Shown here: one piece after another, positions 40,405 to 52,023 of the stretch | Numbering within the stretch: position 1 is the first letter of the stretch | How the letters are laid out: each line of letters begins with the position of its first letter | Assembly: GCA_964057225.1 (NCBI GenBank) | Contig: OZ059896.1 | Coordinates: 17,186,501 to 17,250,500 of the forward strand | Length of the DNA: 64,000 bases | Reading direction: 5' to 3' | Source: Auanema rhodensis | Lineage: Eukaryota > Nematoda > Chromadorea > Rhabditida > Rhabditidae | Notes under the pieces: generated by a model | What the model was told of the DNA's origin: nothing | The model's input: only the letters and a program-made list of their open reading frames with translations | The model's database searches: none | Position numbers and translations under genes: made by a program

Positions 40405-40641
40405 ATGAGGTCAAGATAGTCCAAAACTGGTCATTGTTCTATGCTAAGGGAGTCGAATATGAGATGCCGGTATTTGAAACAATAGACCCACTTATATGAT
40501 GATCAACTTCTCTTTTAAAAGCATAATATAATGATTGAATATATTATATATTTTTAGAAATCATTACTTGAAATTGAAATGGGAATTGAATAAAATTGTG
40601 ATCTACTAAACTTAAATTTATCATAATTTTGCGTGTTTTGA

Positions 40642-40872
40642 ATGAATGCAACCGCTCGCTCTACACGTAGTAAAAAAGTAAAATCAATAAAATCATATAT
40701 GAAATCACTAAATTCAACTGGTTGTATAATTACTTTAAATTGGAAATACAGCATTAAACAAAATGAAAACAATAACAAACGTCGTAAATCGGCTCAATCG
40801 TCTTATTTCAGGAGCACGAATTCTCTTCGCTGTAAAACTAAAATAATAGGTTTGAGCAGCGCTCCAAATTAG
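40642..40872 (+). CDS. Small basic hypothetical protein, 76 residues
   Basis: Single open frame MNATARSTRSKKVKSIKS to SSAPN, very rich in Lys, Arg, Ser and Asn, with no signal peptide or membrane segment. It is divergent from the secreted gene at 40363 and lies 199 nt before the next + strand gene. AATAAA at 40979-40984 follows. An intron may be hidden (ttatttcag near 40811). Could be a small nuclear protein or a chance frame; no homology recognised. Confidence 0.35.
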   Translation: MNATARSTRSKKVKSIKSYMKSLNSTGCIITLNWKYSIKQNENNNKRRKSAQSSYFRSTNSLRCKTKIIGLSSAPN

Positions 40873-41071
40873 TTGGATCATTTGAGCTATTTTAATATAT
40901 TCCATATGGCTCATTACTCATTTTCTTGTTCATCAAATATTTTAAAATATTTATATTGCCGTATATTTTTCAATTAATAATAAAGCAAAGGCTATTTCAA
41001 GGGGATTTTCGCCCCATGGTCACATGTTTATTTTCTTGTTTATGTCTGGCTTATGCAAGCTTTTGTTTTAG

Positions 41072-41798
41072 ATGGATGAACGCTTAATTAACTTTACGCT
41101 ATCCAAATCTTCCAAAGTTTTACTCAATACATCTAAAATTGGCCTTTCAAAGGTGTGTAGTTGATTTTGATTGATATAATGTTTTCAAAAGGTTGAGAGG
41201 CTTGCTGATAAACAGAAAGAACTTGAAAGAGCTCAATTGCATGTTAAGAGAGCTGCCTGTATAAAGGCGAGAAAACTGCTTTTGAACCAGCAATTCAAAG
41301 TAGAAGGTGACTCCCGAGCATTTAAAAAAATATGACCCTATTCTGCTTCCTTTCAGACTTTATCGATGATTTATCATTATTGAAAAGCTGGTCAAAGCAA
41401 GCTGCTATTTTGAATCAAAGATTAATTGAACCAGTCAGTTATCACTTTCAAATGCTTTCAAATTTTGTTCACCTTGCAGTATGTACCCGTTACTTTTTTT
41501 TCTTCATTACCAAACCTCGGTACTAACGAGGATGGGTTCGCATTTTCCACGATTAACAAAGGTCGACTAGCTTCATTCGCCCTTTTCTGGAAGACAACTG
41601 ATGCTGGTATAAACTTTACAAAATTTCCATTATTGATTATTTGTTTCTCCAGAATCCTCATGCTCTTTAGAATTAATTAATGGATTCAAGCTTAATTTTA
41701 AAGAAGAAGATATTATTCCCTTATTAAAAAAACATATGAAAAGAAAAGCTTTCTTTCTAGATTTTATTGTTAATGTAGTGTGGCCTATGTTCGAATAG
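41072..41798 (+). CDS. Hypothetical protein, 181 residues, partly coiled coil
   Basis: Not recognised. Five exons in phase: 41072-41152, 41192-41306, 41357-41433, 41480-41606, 41653-41798. It begins MDERLINFTLSKSSK, continues with a charged helical stretch (VERLADKQKELERAQLHVKR, about residues 28-47) likely to form a coiled coil, then FIDDLSLLKSWSKQAAILNQ, a middle segment with mixed strands, and a basic C-terminus ending in VNVVWPMFE. There is no signal peptide or membrane segment. The ATG directly follows the acceptor tttgttttag, which points to trans-splicing, and the next gene starts 159 nt downstream, so an operon is likely. Introns are as short as 39 nt. A centrosomal or kinetochore-like role would be speculation. 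Confidence 0.78.
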
Positions 41799-41957
41799 CT
41801 AATTTTGTCTTAAAATTCGTTTTTTTTAGTAAAAGAAAATCTTTTGTTGCTTTACTTTGAAGTGTTATTTTAGGCTGTGCTGCCAACCAATTTATGGTTT
41901 TTTTCAATTCCAATTTATAGATATTCAAGTGATTTCTTTTAGATATTTTTACCATAG

Positions 41958-44900
41958 ATGTCTTTTTTCGGTTTAGGAGGTAAATCTACTGAAAAGGCAA
42001 GTTTTTTTTTTCGGTTTCTATAACTATGTTGTGTTGCATCGATTTGCTTCTATACAAAACATGTTATTGCCTCCCGTCGTTCTTCTCCAATTGTCCCTCT
42101 TCCTCTCCTCCTCTTTTACATTGAGTCTCTCTGTTTATTTCATTTTCCACGATCTATCTCATAATGTGTTGGTCATTTTATGTTTTAAATGATTATTATT
42201 TTCCTTTGAGTCCTTCTCATGGAGTTCTCATTACGACATTTAACGTCAATTCAATTATTCCTCTCGTTTTTATTAAGGTTTCGTTATCGGCCATGCAAAA
42301 GTATGATATGTCTACGAATATTTCTCCTTGCGAATCAAGTATATCTAGTGATTGTGAAAGTGACAGTCATGCTGACTTAGAATTCGATGAGTCAAGCGTC
42401 TTAAGGTTTTTATTTACCTTGCCGTTGTTAGTTTATCATGCAATCTTTCAGTTATTTTTCTGTTGTTTCTAACTATATTTGGAAAAGCGGCAGAAAGCCT
42501 TCTTATGCTTTTGGCGCAGACTCGTAAGTATTTCCTGTATGCTCATGAAGTGAATATATTACTTGTTCTAGATGGGTTCCTCCGGATGCGAATGAGGTTT
42601 TAGAAGTACCTCCGAATGTGGTGATTCAGTATAAAAAGGTTTACCCTTTGATTGGTGAGGTTTGAAGATTGGTATTTATTTGATTTTCCCTTTCAGGAGA
42701 GGAAGATTTGAACTCGAATGGCGCATTTTATGTTATGTCAGCTGATGAGGTTAAGCGGAATCCAATTTCAGCTTGTATTTTGATTATTTATTCAGGGCCG
42801 CTGTAAAAAGGAAGACGATTTAGAGAATGAACAGCAACCAGATGACGTGGCTCTCAGGTACTTTTCGTTTTAATTAAATGAAAGTTGATTTGTTTTTATG
42901 TAGAATTGAGGATAAAGAAATAATGAAACCTCCATTGAATCATCTGATTTTTCGATTTTGGACTGGCACCAAGGAAAACATTAGGCTACTCTCGTTGTTT
43001 CGAAGTCGAAAGGTGAATGCTATAAGAAAAGAAAGTAAATAACTGATTTCTGCAGGTTACTGATGTTATTGCACTTTGTGAAAGATGTAGAGAGTGTCGA
43101 TCTTTATTTAAATCATCTTTGAAAAGTTTGTTTTTGAGAAAGAACGTATGTGCGAAAATATCTTTTACTTATTTCAGGTTCGTCGTCTCGCTCAGAATAT
43201 GTAAAGATACTTCTAGTTATTTTACAAGAACACCTGTTATGGAAACCCATTCATATAGCCGCAGCTTTAGGCTTGGAAGAATTTTTCAAAGAGAGAAAAC
43301 ACAAAATTAAAGGGTTTGTCATTTGTTTTCCACAATCTTGATTTATTGAAATCCAATTTTAGTCAAATGCACATTTTATCACAGCCCGAAGGAATGACTC
43401 CATTAATTATTGCGGTTCAACATAATCAGTCTGTGTTACATTTATATTTGAATTCAAACTTATTGAATTCCAGAATTTCTCTTGTAAATTATTTAATTAA
43501 TAACTGTTGTGAAGACTTGTTGTTGGATTCTCGAAATCATAATAATGTGTTACATTATGCTGCGACAGCAAGTGCTGAAATGGTTAAGGTTCTCTAATTC
43601 TGAAGCTTGATCTTTTTTATTTTTATGTTTGATATTTAGCTATTGATGGAATCTCATAAATGTGAGAGTTTAATCAATGCTACTAATAACGATGGGAGTA
43701 CTCCATTTTACTTAGCTGTTATGGGGGGTAATCCATTTTGTGCCAAAGCTTTGAGATCATATGGTAACAATTTTGATATTTACAAATCTATTTTGGTTGT
43801 ATATAGGAGGTCTTCTACGGGTTCCTGGATCTCTCAAAAATGTTTCCCCATTATTGGAAGCAATGAAAAAACCAAAAATGGATATTAGGTTTGGTTCTAA
43901 ATTATGTTGAAGATTAATGATGGGATCGTTTTAGCGGATTGCAAGCTATTTTCGAATCCTATCCGGATTCTTTGAAAGACACAGATGTTTTAACTGGTAA
44001 CACTGCTTTACACGTAGTGTCTTATAAGAAAACGCTATTAGCTCTTCTGGATCTTAAGGTGAAGCTACCGTTTCGTTCCATATTTTATAATAACAAATTA
44101 ATCTAAAGGCAAATGAAATGCATCTGGATATAAGAAATTCTTTGATGCAAACTCCTTTACATGTCTATGTTCAAAGAAATGATCTGGCTTTAATCATGGC
44201 CATTGCAGCATATAATGTAAGAAATTCTCCTCTATCTATTAATATAAATAATATTAGGTGGATTTGAATGCAAAAGATAATAATGGGAATAGTCCTCTTC
44301 ATTTAGCTGCATCGGTTTGATATTAGTCTGAAAATGTTTATTGAATGTTCCCATTTCTAGAACTTAAACCTGGAAATAACAAAGGCTTTGTTGTGCCTTG
44401 GGGCTGAGCCCAATATAATTAATAATCATCGAGAAACTCCACGACATTTAGCAGCAAAATTCAAGAATAAGTTAGTTTCCATAAAAAAAGTTTTTCATCC
44501 TCTAATTATTCAGCGATTGTGCCATGGATATTGTGCGATGTCTTATTATTTGTGGAGCTCATTCATGTGTTCAGGGTTTTGTAGGATGCACAGCTAATTG
44601 TGTGCATCGTAATAATTATGTTCCAGAACCAAAACTTTGTGAAAATGGTCAGAATTGTTTTTATAAACCTATATATTAACGCTAATGAAATTCAGATGCC
44701 GAATCTACGATCTGTCGTAAATTATCGCAGCTGGCTATTGAAGCTGAATCCGCAACTAGTGCTTATGAATTTGAAATTGATCCAGATAATGATGGTAAAC
44801 CTGATCATTCCTATCGAGATTTTAATCCAGTTCGCGATTTCCCTCAACATGTAAGTCTATATTTCTGTTTTGTTGATTGTATATTTTTTCAGCAAGCTAT

Positions 44901-46399
44901 TACTTCTGTTTTTGAAGCATTGAAGAAATTCGAAAATAAAGAAGATTCCAACTTAATAAATGTTTTATCATTGGATGGAGGAGGAATACGTGGTCTTGTC
45001 AGCACGCAGGTTTTTTGCTAAAAAGATATCAACAAATTATTTTTGTTTTGCTTAGATTCTTTTACATCTTCAAAAATATTTGGATGCACCTGTATTTTCC
45101 TATTTTGACTGGCTAGCTGGTACTAGCACTGGGACTTTAATAGCATCCGCTGTTATGACTGGTAAAATAGTTATTTAATTAAAGTTCTATAAATATATAT
45201 ATAGGAAAGTCGTTACGGGATATTCAAAAAATCTACTTACGGTTCAAGGATGAGTTGTTTGATTCATGGTCCAGACCGTACAATTCTGTAGCATTGGAAG
45301 AATTTATGAAAAAATGTATTGGTCCTGATGTTAAACTTAGTGACATAAAATATCCGAGGTTATACGAAATTTTGTTGGATTTAAATTTTTATTCCGTTTC
45401 AGATTCTTTTTTACAACAGTTAGAGCAGATACTTTCCCTGTACAGCTGGAATTACTTCGAAATTATCGTTTGCCACTAAGTGAAAAGGAAAATAGTGATT
45501 TGGGATTTCATAACCCCGAAGGTTCGAATAATTTTTATTTTATATTGCTTGATATTTTTAAGAAATTCCTTTATGGAAAGCAGCAAGAAGAAGTAGTGCA
45601 GCTCCTACCTATTTTTCTGCCTCTGAAGGAAAATTCATAGATGGCGGAATGGTGTCCAACAACCCAACATTAGATCTAATGAGTGAAATTCAATTTTATA
45701 AAAGCACATGTGAATATAAGGTTCGTTTTATTTTTTTTCTTCGATATTTACTTTTTCTTTTATGTTTAGAATGTTTCTTCTAATTTTGAAATAGGTTGTG
45801 TAGTGTCTGTAGGTACTGGCATTACACCTGTATATCCAGTTGACCCATCTGTCTTTGAGGTAAGTATTGCAAATTATTAATTACGTAAATTATTTTTTTT
45901 AGATGAGCGATATGCTTGGCTTATTACGTGGGATGAAAAATCTATCTCTCATGGTGTTGGATCAAGTTGTTCAGATTTTTCTAGGTTTATATTTTGCCTA
46001 TCGTTTCAGGCGACAGCCACTGAAGGAGCACCTATTGCTAGATCACGTTCCTGGTGCCACTCCATGCAAAGACCGTATTTTAGATTGAATTCTCCTTTAT
46101 TTAAGGTTGGTTTCAATATTTTTCAATTATATTTAACATGTAAACATTACTTAGGACATTGTACTTGATGCTTCTGATGACATGGATTTAGTTGAAATGA
46201 TGTGGGACACTGTCATGTATTGTCATACCCATAGGTAAGAAATTATGAATTCAATTTTCAAATTAAATTTGTTTTAAGGAAAGACTTAATAGAGTTAGCT
46301 AAAGTTCTTAAATCAATTGGGACTAATAAGTTTAGAAAGCGAAGGGCTCTTGCTTTTGATTCTTCATCTGATACTATTAGCATCGCGGATACCGCCTAG
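41958..46399 (+). CDS. Calcium-independent phospholipase A2 (ankyrin + patatin, PLA2G6 type)
   Basis: Hydrolyses the sn-2 acyl chain of phospholipids; works in membrane remodelling and mitochondria (family knowledge). About 29 exons give about 975 residues. N-terminal about 200 residues, then ankyrin repeats ([86 protein letters not shown]), and a patatin domain with the oxyanion motif [11 protein letters not shown], the nucleophile elbow [19 protein letters not shown], and the catalytic Asp in [12 protein letters not shown]. The Ser-Asp dyad is intact. The first intron (41997-42277) starts with GC (AAG|gcaagt). The ATG follows the acceptor ccatag directly. It ends SIADTA, with a disordered Ser-rich tail. 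Confidence 0.95.
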
Positions 46400-47065
46400 T
46401 CATTTCTTGTTAAATACTTTAATCGAATCAATTGTTGATAAATATTATTTATTAAGAGAAACCTTAAGGTTTGACTTGTTAAGTTCATTGTTAATAATTT
46501 TTTTTTCAAAATAAAATCATAATAAATTTTTTAACTTCTTTTTTTTGCAGTTCTTATTATATACAATAATTATAAACGTTTTTGAAAAATTTAAACACCC
46601 TTATATGGTATCATAGGATCATAAGTGCTTTTAATTTCCATAGAACATAAATTTTTATGTTCGTACATATATGCAATGCATATTCAATTTTTATTTTACC
46701 CGCCAGTTTTTTTTCTTGTAGTTATAAATGTACGAAAGGCAGTTTTACTTGTGAAAAGAGAAAATAATATATTCCTAGTATAGTCTCTTGTTCCTAAGCT
46801 AAAGTTTCAATGAATGTTCAAAATTTTAGAACGTTGATACTGTCTTAATTTATAAGTATAAATATATTGTATAAGTATATCATATTCCCGTTATGTCGTA
46901 TCATGCAATATCATAATGACCATCTAATTAGAATAAATCGCGTGAACTTTACGTGAATCATTCTGTTTCCATTTTCTATAAGTATTTGCTATGATATAGT
47001 TTGTTTATATTTTTAAATAAACGCATATTGCAATTGAAAACAAAGGTTTTCTATTAATATTTACT
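46400..47065. other. Intergenic region upstream of the DHHC gene
   Basis: AATAAA at 46510-46515 is the probable poly(A) signal of the phospholipase. Two CGTGAA half-sites 11 bp apart (46941-46946 and 46952-46957) lie about 110 nt before the DHHC start and could be a regulatory pair. No gene seen. Confidence 0.5.
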
Positions 47066-48478
47066 ATGTCGTGGTATTCTGAAGTCTATATCTGGATTCG
47101 TAAAATAAAAAAAAGAAATTATATTTTGGGATCAGCTCTTGGAAAATTACTAAACTTATTCTTAATTTTACAACTATGCTTTATAGCAATGAGGTATTGC
47201 AATGAAGTTTTGAAATACTTTCTTTTTAATTATAGTGTTTATGCCTTCTTAACTCATGTTGTTGGTCATTTTATTACAAATCCAATTCAGGTATGTGAAC
47301 GATAACAATTTACACTCGTTGAACTATAAAATTAATTGATAATAGGGTGCATTGTACACAATAATTTTTCTTTCGCTGATTATGATGGTGTTACTGTGTT
47401 TATTTTTTACTGTTTTAACTCCCGTAGCTGTTGTTCCTTCTAAATTTACTCTACCGAAAGAAATGGATGAGGAGTTGAAGAAGTATACACCTTATATCAA
47501 TGGTACTTATTCTCCCTATCAATCTAACGCTCTTCAGGTTTTTCCACTTATGAGGATGAGAAATCGAAGAGGTTTTTACAGATGCAAAGGCAGAATGAAA
47601 TCTTGAGCCAAGCGGCTTCCGTTAATAATTTGCTTATCGCTGAATGTGAGAAAGATGGACGTTATAAGTTGGAAAAAGAAATATGCTTTAAATAATGTCA
47701 TATTTATAGGTATTGCTATATATGCTGTCATTTTAAGCCAGATCGATCGAGACATTGCAATTCGTGTGGCTTTTGCGTGCTACGCTATGATCATCATTGT
47801 CCGTGGATAAATCAATGCGTCAATTATAATAATTATAAAAGTTTTGTTTTATACTTATTTTATGCTTGTCTTTCAATATTTTGGTTAGTTAACATTATAA
47901 TCTTTTATGACACATACTTGTCAAGGTTTCTCATTGCTGCTTGCGAATGTGTTATAAGATTTATTATTAACGGAAACTGGAACGAAGACGCTGCTTCTAT
48001 GATGTGGATTATGGCCTCAGTTGTTCCATTAACTATATTTGGGTTGTAATGAACTTGAAATATGTTTCATGTTCTTATAACTTTCAGCTTTGCATCACTA
48101 GGTGATCTCTTAATGTTTCATTATGATTTAATTTCTAATAATGAGACAACATGCGAACAAGTTAAACGCATGTATATTAGGTATGTGCTTTTCTAGCTAA
48201 TAACTTTCACATACATGATTCAAACAGAGGTGACCCAACGGCCAGTTATAATATTGATAAAAAGAAAAACTTCTTACAAGTATTTGGCTGGGGTTTGTGG
48301 CTATTTCCTCTGTGGTCGAGTTTGGAAGATGGAATTCATTATGAAATTAGGTCTTTTTGACATTGCCGTTTTATTCCACATAATCTTAATATCCGGTACA
48401 CAAATTTAAATTTTTGGTTGCAGATACAACCAAAAGAACACAGTTCAATATCAAAGAGTTATATGCGATAATTCATAG
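47066..48478 (+). CDS. DHHC-type palmitoyltransferase
   Basis: Adds palmitate to cysteines of membrane proteins at Golgi, ER or plasma membrane. About 370 residues in seven exons starting MSWYSEVYIW and ending RVICDNS; phases agree. Two N-terminal membrane helices (LLNLFLILQLCFIAM and YTIIFLSLIMMVLLCLFFTV), then the cysteine-rich domain YCYICCHFKPDRSRHCNSCG with GFCVLRYDHHCPWINQCVNY carrying the catalytic DHHC, then two more helices (FVLYLFYACLSIFWLVNIII and MWIMASVVPLTIFG). Near the C-terminus NPASYN-like TTxE/PaCCT elements appear as GDPTASYNIDKKKNFLQVFG, typical of the family. The zinc ligands look complete. It is convergent with MCU, only 255 nt between stop codons. The substrate cannot be read from sequence. 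Confidence 0.95.
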
Positions 48479-48733
48479 TAAACCCGTTAAACTAGTTTAT
48501 TATTAAAGAAATTTCGATGCAACCAACCTGTATTTAGGTTTTGAGTACAACAGTAATTTACAATTTAAAAGATTCGAGCATAATCCGTATTAATCAAACT
48601 TCAGTTTATACATATAAAACGGCATTTTCTTTTCTTAATGTATGTCTTATTAAGTAAGTCACAACTTTACTAGATTTTGGAAGAAGCAGTACAGATAAAA
48701 CCTAAGTGTCACAACCTAACTGTAGAACAGCAG

Positions 48734-50128
48734 TTATGATTTCGTAGAATCGTTAGTATTCTCGGGCTCGTCATCGTCGTTAAATCTAAAGGAAGTTAAT
48801 GGATTAGTTGTTTTGGAAGCATAAACAAGAGGAAACCTGGTGAGATAGCTGACTGGAAGATGTTGGAAAATAGGATCTCGAATTCTCTTCAGTTGGCGCC
48901 TTAAATCCTCAACCTTAAGCAGAACATATAAAAAAACAAAAGTGGGTTTTCAACCTCTTCTACAAGTTCATTATATCTTATAATGTTGAAATTTTGCTTC
49001 TGTGCCCGTCTATAGAATGCTTTAGTAAAAATACGCTCCCTAGCCGTTGGGTATTCAAAAGTCTTCAATTTGAAAAAAAGAAAATAGTCAGTTTTGCTTA
49101 AATGGAATATGAGTCACCTGTCTAGTATATAAGTAATATCCAAACGTAGCTATAACCGTAGCATAAGTTGCAAAATATGTAACAGGTTCCATAATATCCC
49201 ATGAATATTCCCACCAAGTGAGCCGTGCAAACATTCCTTAAAGGTTTACTATCTATAACAGCTAGGAAACAGAAAAAAACCTGTTTGTATTCCCATCATT
49301 GAGAAACAGCCCCACATTACCCGTTCAGCATGAGCTTCACATTCTTGCTCAATTTTCAATTTATGCTTCAAATGGTAATGATATAGCATGTATTTTAAAA
49401 GCAATACAAACCGTAACCAATGGATTTAATTCCGATTCAGCGTGCTCTAGTTGTTTTATAATCATCTTTTCTCTTTTGATTTTAAAATCGTCTATACAGA
49501 GCGAAGCATGAAGAGTTGCAACTGTTGCTTTCAGATCATCTAATTGTCGTATTCTTAACGATTTTACCGTTTTAAGATCAAATAACTCCAATTACTTACT
49601 GATCACTACTCATCAGCAATTCTTTGTTTAAGGAAGGTATTGAAACATCATAGAATTTGTCATTTAAGCGAAGTTTAAAACTTCCATATAATAATAAATG
49701 CTCAATACTAGTTGAGTTGGCAACTCTAGTCCCTTCTATAACATATGTAATTACAATTGTGTGCCGCTGATTGATAGGACCGACCTGGCGAATAAACAGC
49801 TGCATAATCTATGCCTTTATCTTCCAATTTTAAGCTAGCGCATAAAGAACCAACATTATCACTCACTGGTCTGAGAGAAAATCTGCATGGTTCTTGTCTT
49901 GAAGGCAAGGGAACGGTCAAATGAGGGAGACCTCTATCAAAGTCCATAAAGACAGCGGTCGAAGATGACGGTTGGTTGGATATGCATTGGTTCTGCAATA
50001 GAAATAAGGAGACTGAGACTTTCATCTATAAAACTGACTCTAATTTGTGAAAAAGTAATTCTCTGCCCCGTAAAACTAAGTGAATTATTTACCGAATAAA
50101 GGTAGGCAAGCAAATGCTTACGGGGCAT
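48734..50128 (-). CDS. mcu-1: Mitochondrial calcium uniporter pore subunit (MCU)
   Basis: Pore of the inner-membrane calcium uniporter. Nine exons give about 326 residues. A short N-terminal leader ([12 protein letters not shown]) is followed by the matrix domain: [48 protein letters not shown] coiled-coil part ([37 protein letters not shown]) leads to TM1 and the pore loop [15 protein letters not shown] containing the selectivity-filter DIME, then TM2 ([19 protein letters not shown]) and a second coiled coil ([15 protein letters not shown]). DIME is intact, so an active uniporter is expected rather than the MCUb paralogue. The ATG lies four nt after an acceptor (gctttcag), suggesting trans-splicing; the targeting leader is short but basic. 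Introns are 42-96 nt. Confidence 0.96.
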
Positions 50129-52023
50129 GGCGCTGAAAGCTAATGTGTAAGAATGAAATTGTTTTAAAAAGAAATGAAATTAATACGAAAAAAATAAAAA
50201 ATACAACATATATCTTCATGATGTATATTCACTATGAATCAAGTGGTCTGTTAGCCAATCAAAAACTAAGATTAATAGAGCAAATTGAGCACATTTATTC
50301 TCGAGCGAAGCAATATTGAATTCTGCATAATGGGAGTAAAAATATTTATATTTCTTGATGAGAATAGTGCTAGCTACTGGAAAAAAATTTCAACAGAGCA
50401 AAATTCGAAATATTCATATGAAAAGAGAGGGTGAGAGAGAAAAGAAAAGGGAGAGAGAGAGCAAGAGAAAAATGTAAGAATACTTAGTATAACATGGAAT
50501 GGAGCTCGATAATTGAAGAAATAATCAAAGAGAAGATAGAAGTGAGTGGAGGAAGAATTTTTTCGGAAAAATCCATTTGTGTCACTTCAAATAACAACAG
50601 ATACAAGAGAATAGGATAGAGAATGAGAAAGCGACAACGCTGCTAAATCCTACTAACCGCATGGGAGATTGAAGGAACCAATGAAAGCGACCTCAGTAAT
50701 AGATGAAACACGAAAAATATTCAAAAATAATAATCAATAATGGGAGAATAGCTTTAAAAGAGTAAAATCAATATAGAAATATGGTGCTACAACAACGTAG
50801 AGAAACTGAATTGGCGAATAAGACAGACTAGACAGCGGTTTGGTTTGAAGTAGGGCTGAATGAGAGTCGAAATTGTTTCCAACATCAGTTCCAAACAAGG
50901 TTTTCAATCTAATTTATCGAACGAGAAATTCGGTCCTTGATTCCTGGTAATTGAACTAGTGACACGTGTTGGGAATGATGAAAAAAAGAAAAGATAGTGA
51001 ATATAACATCAGCATTATTTCGGAATGAAATGCAAATCGTTTCTGAATTAGGCTTAAGACTATTCACTCCTTGTCTAGTCTGGTCTTCAAAAAAAGATCA
51101 ATGAGATGCTATAGGAGCAAGGAAGGGTTAGCCATGACTCGGGAAGGCATGGCGACAACAACCAAAGAATTCAAAACGAAAGAAAAACATTGGCTCGACT
51201 AAAAAAAGGCTTTAAACTTTAGTTTGCAAAAATGTTATAATATACAAAATAATTATATTAGTTATAGCTACCCGTGTTGCTAACAGGAGAGCATTGTGAT
51301 AAGAAGGTCAATAACACAGCCATGTAAAACAGTAGTAGGACCAAAAATCAAACAAAGCTTCTATCTTTCATAACCAGGCTTAAGCTATAGCTTTCGACTA
51401 AAAACTTAGTCGTCAGAAGGCCAACAATTGTTTTGAAGACTAGTGTAAATACAAAAGTTCTGACAAAATCGAAATGATTAACACTTGATATTATATTGAA
51501 GACAACAAGATAAGATATAAAAACAAAATAAGTCATTAACATCTGAAGAATTCATTTGTAAATTGATGCGAATTCAAGCAAAACATATCACGATATACAA
51601 GTTGAAGTAGAAAATAAGGCTGTGAACACGGATATGAATAAAACCCAAAAATAATATTAAAAATCTGGAAAAAAAAAAGAATTTTCAAAAATTATAAAGA
51701 TGTAATAGAAAAGTAATAGTTAGAAATTTTACAAAACCTGGAACTATCACCTAGCTAAGCTATTTGTATGATATAACAGCTGTGCGTCAGCTGTAATAAG
51801 AAAAAAATAAGCTAATACATACCGAGATGATGATTTTAAAACTGAAGTGGCCCATATGAAACAAAAATTATAATTTACGTAAGGCAAACTATATAGTTAA
51901 GAACCGCATCAGAAGAATAAAACTATCATATATGGTTGATAATGACATCACAAAATTAAGTTACACCCATAAAACACCTGACAAGAAATCACAGAAGAAG
52001 GAATAGATTATCATACAAATTTT
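50129..52023. other. Gene-poor spacer
   Basis: 1.9 kb between MCU and the next - strand gene. It is purine-rich on the + strand (GA-rich near 50420-50475) with no supportable gene; short open frames lack motifs. It should hold the MCU outron and the EDEM 3' UTR. Confidence 0.45.
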
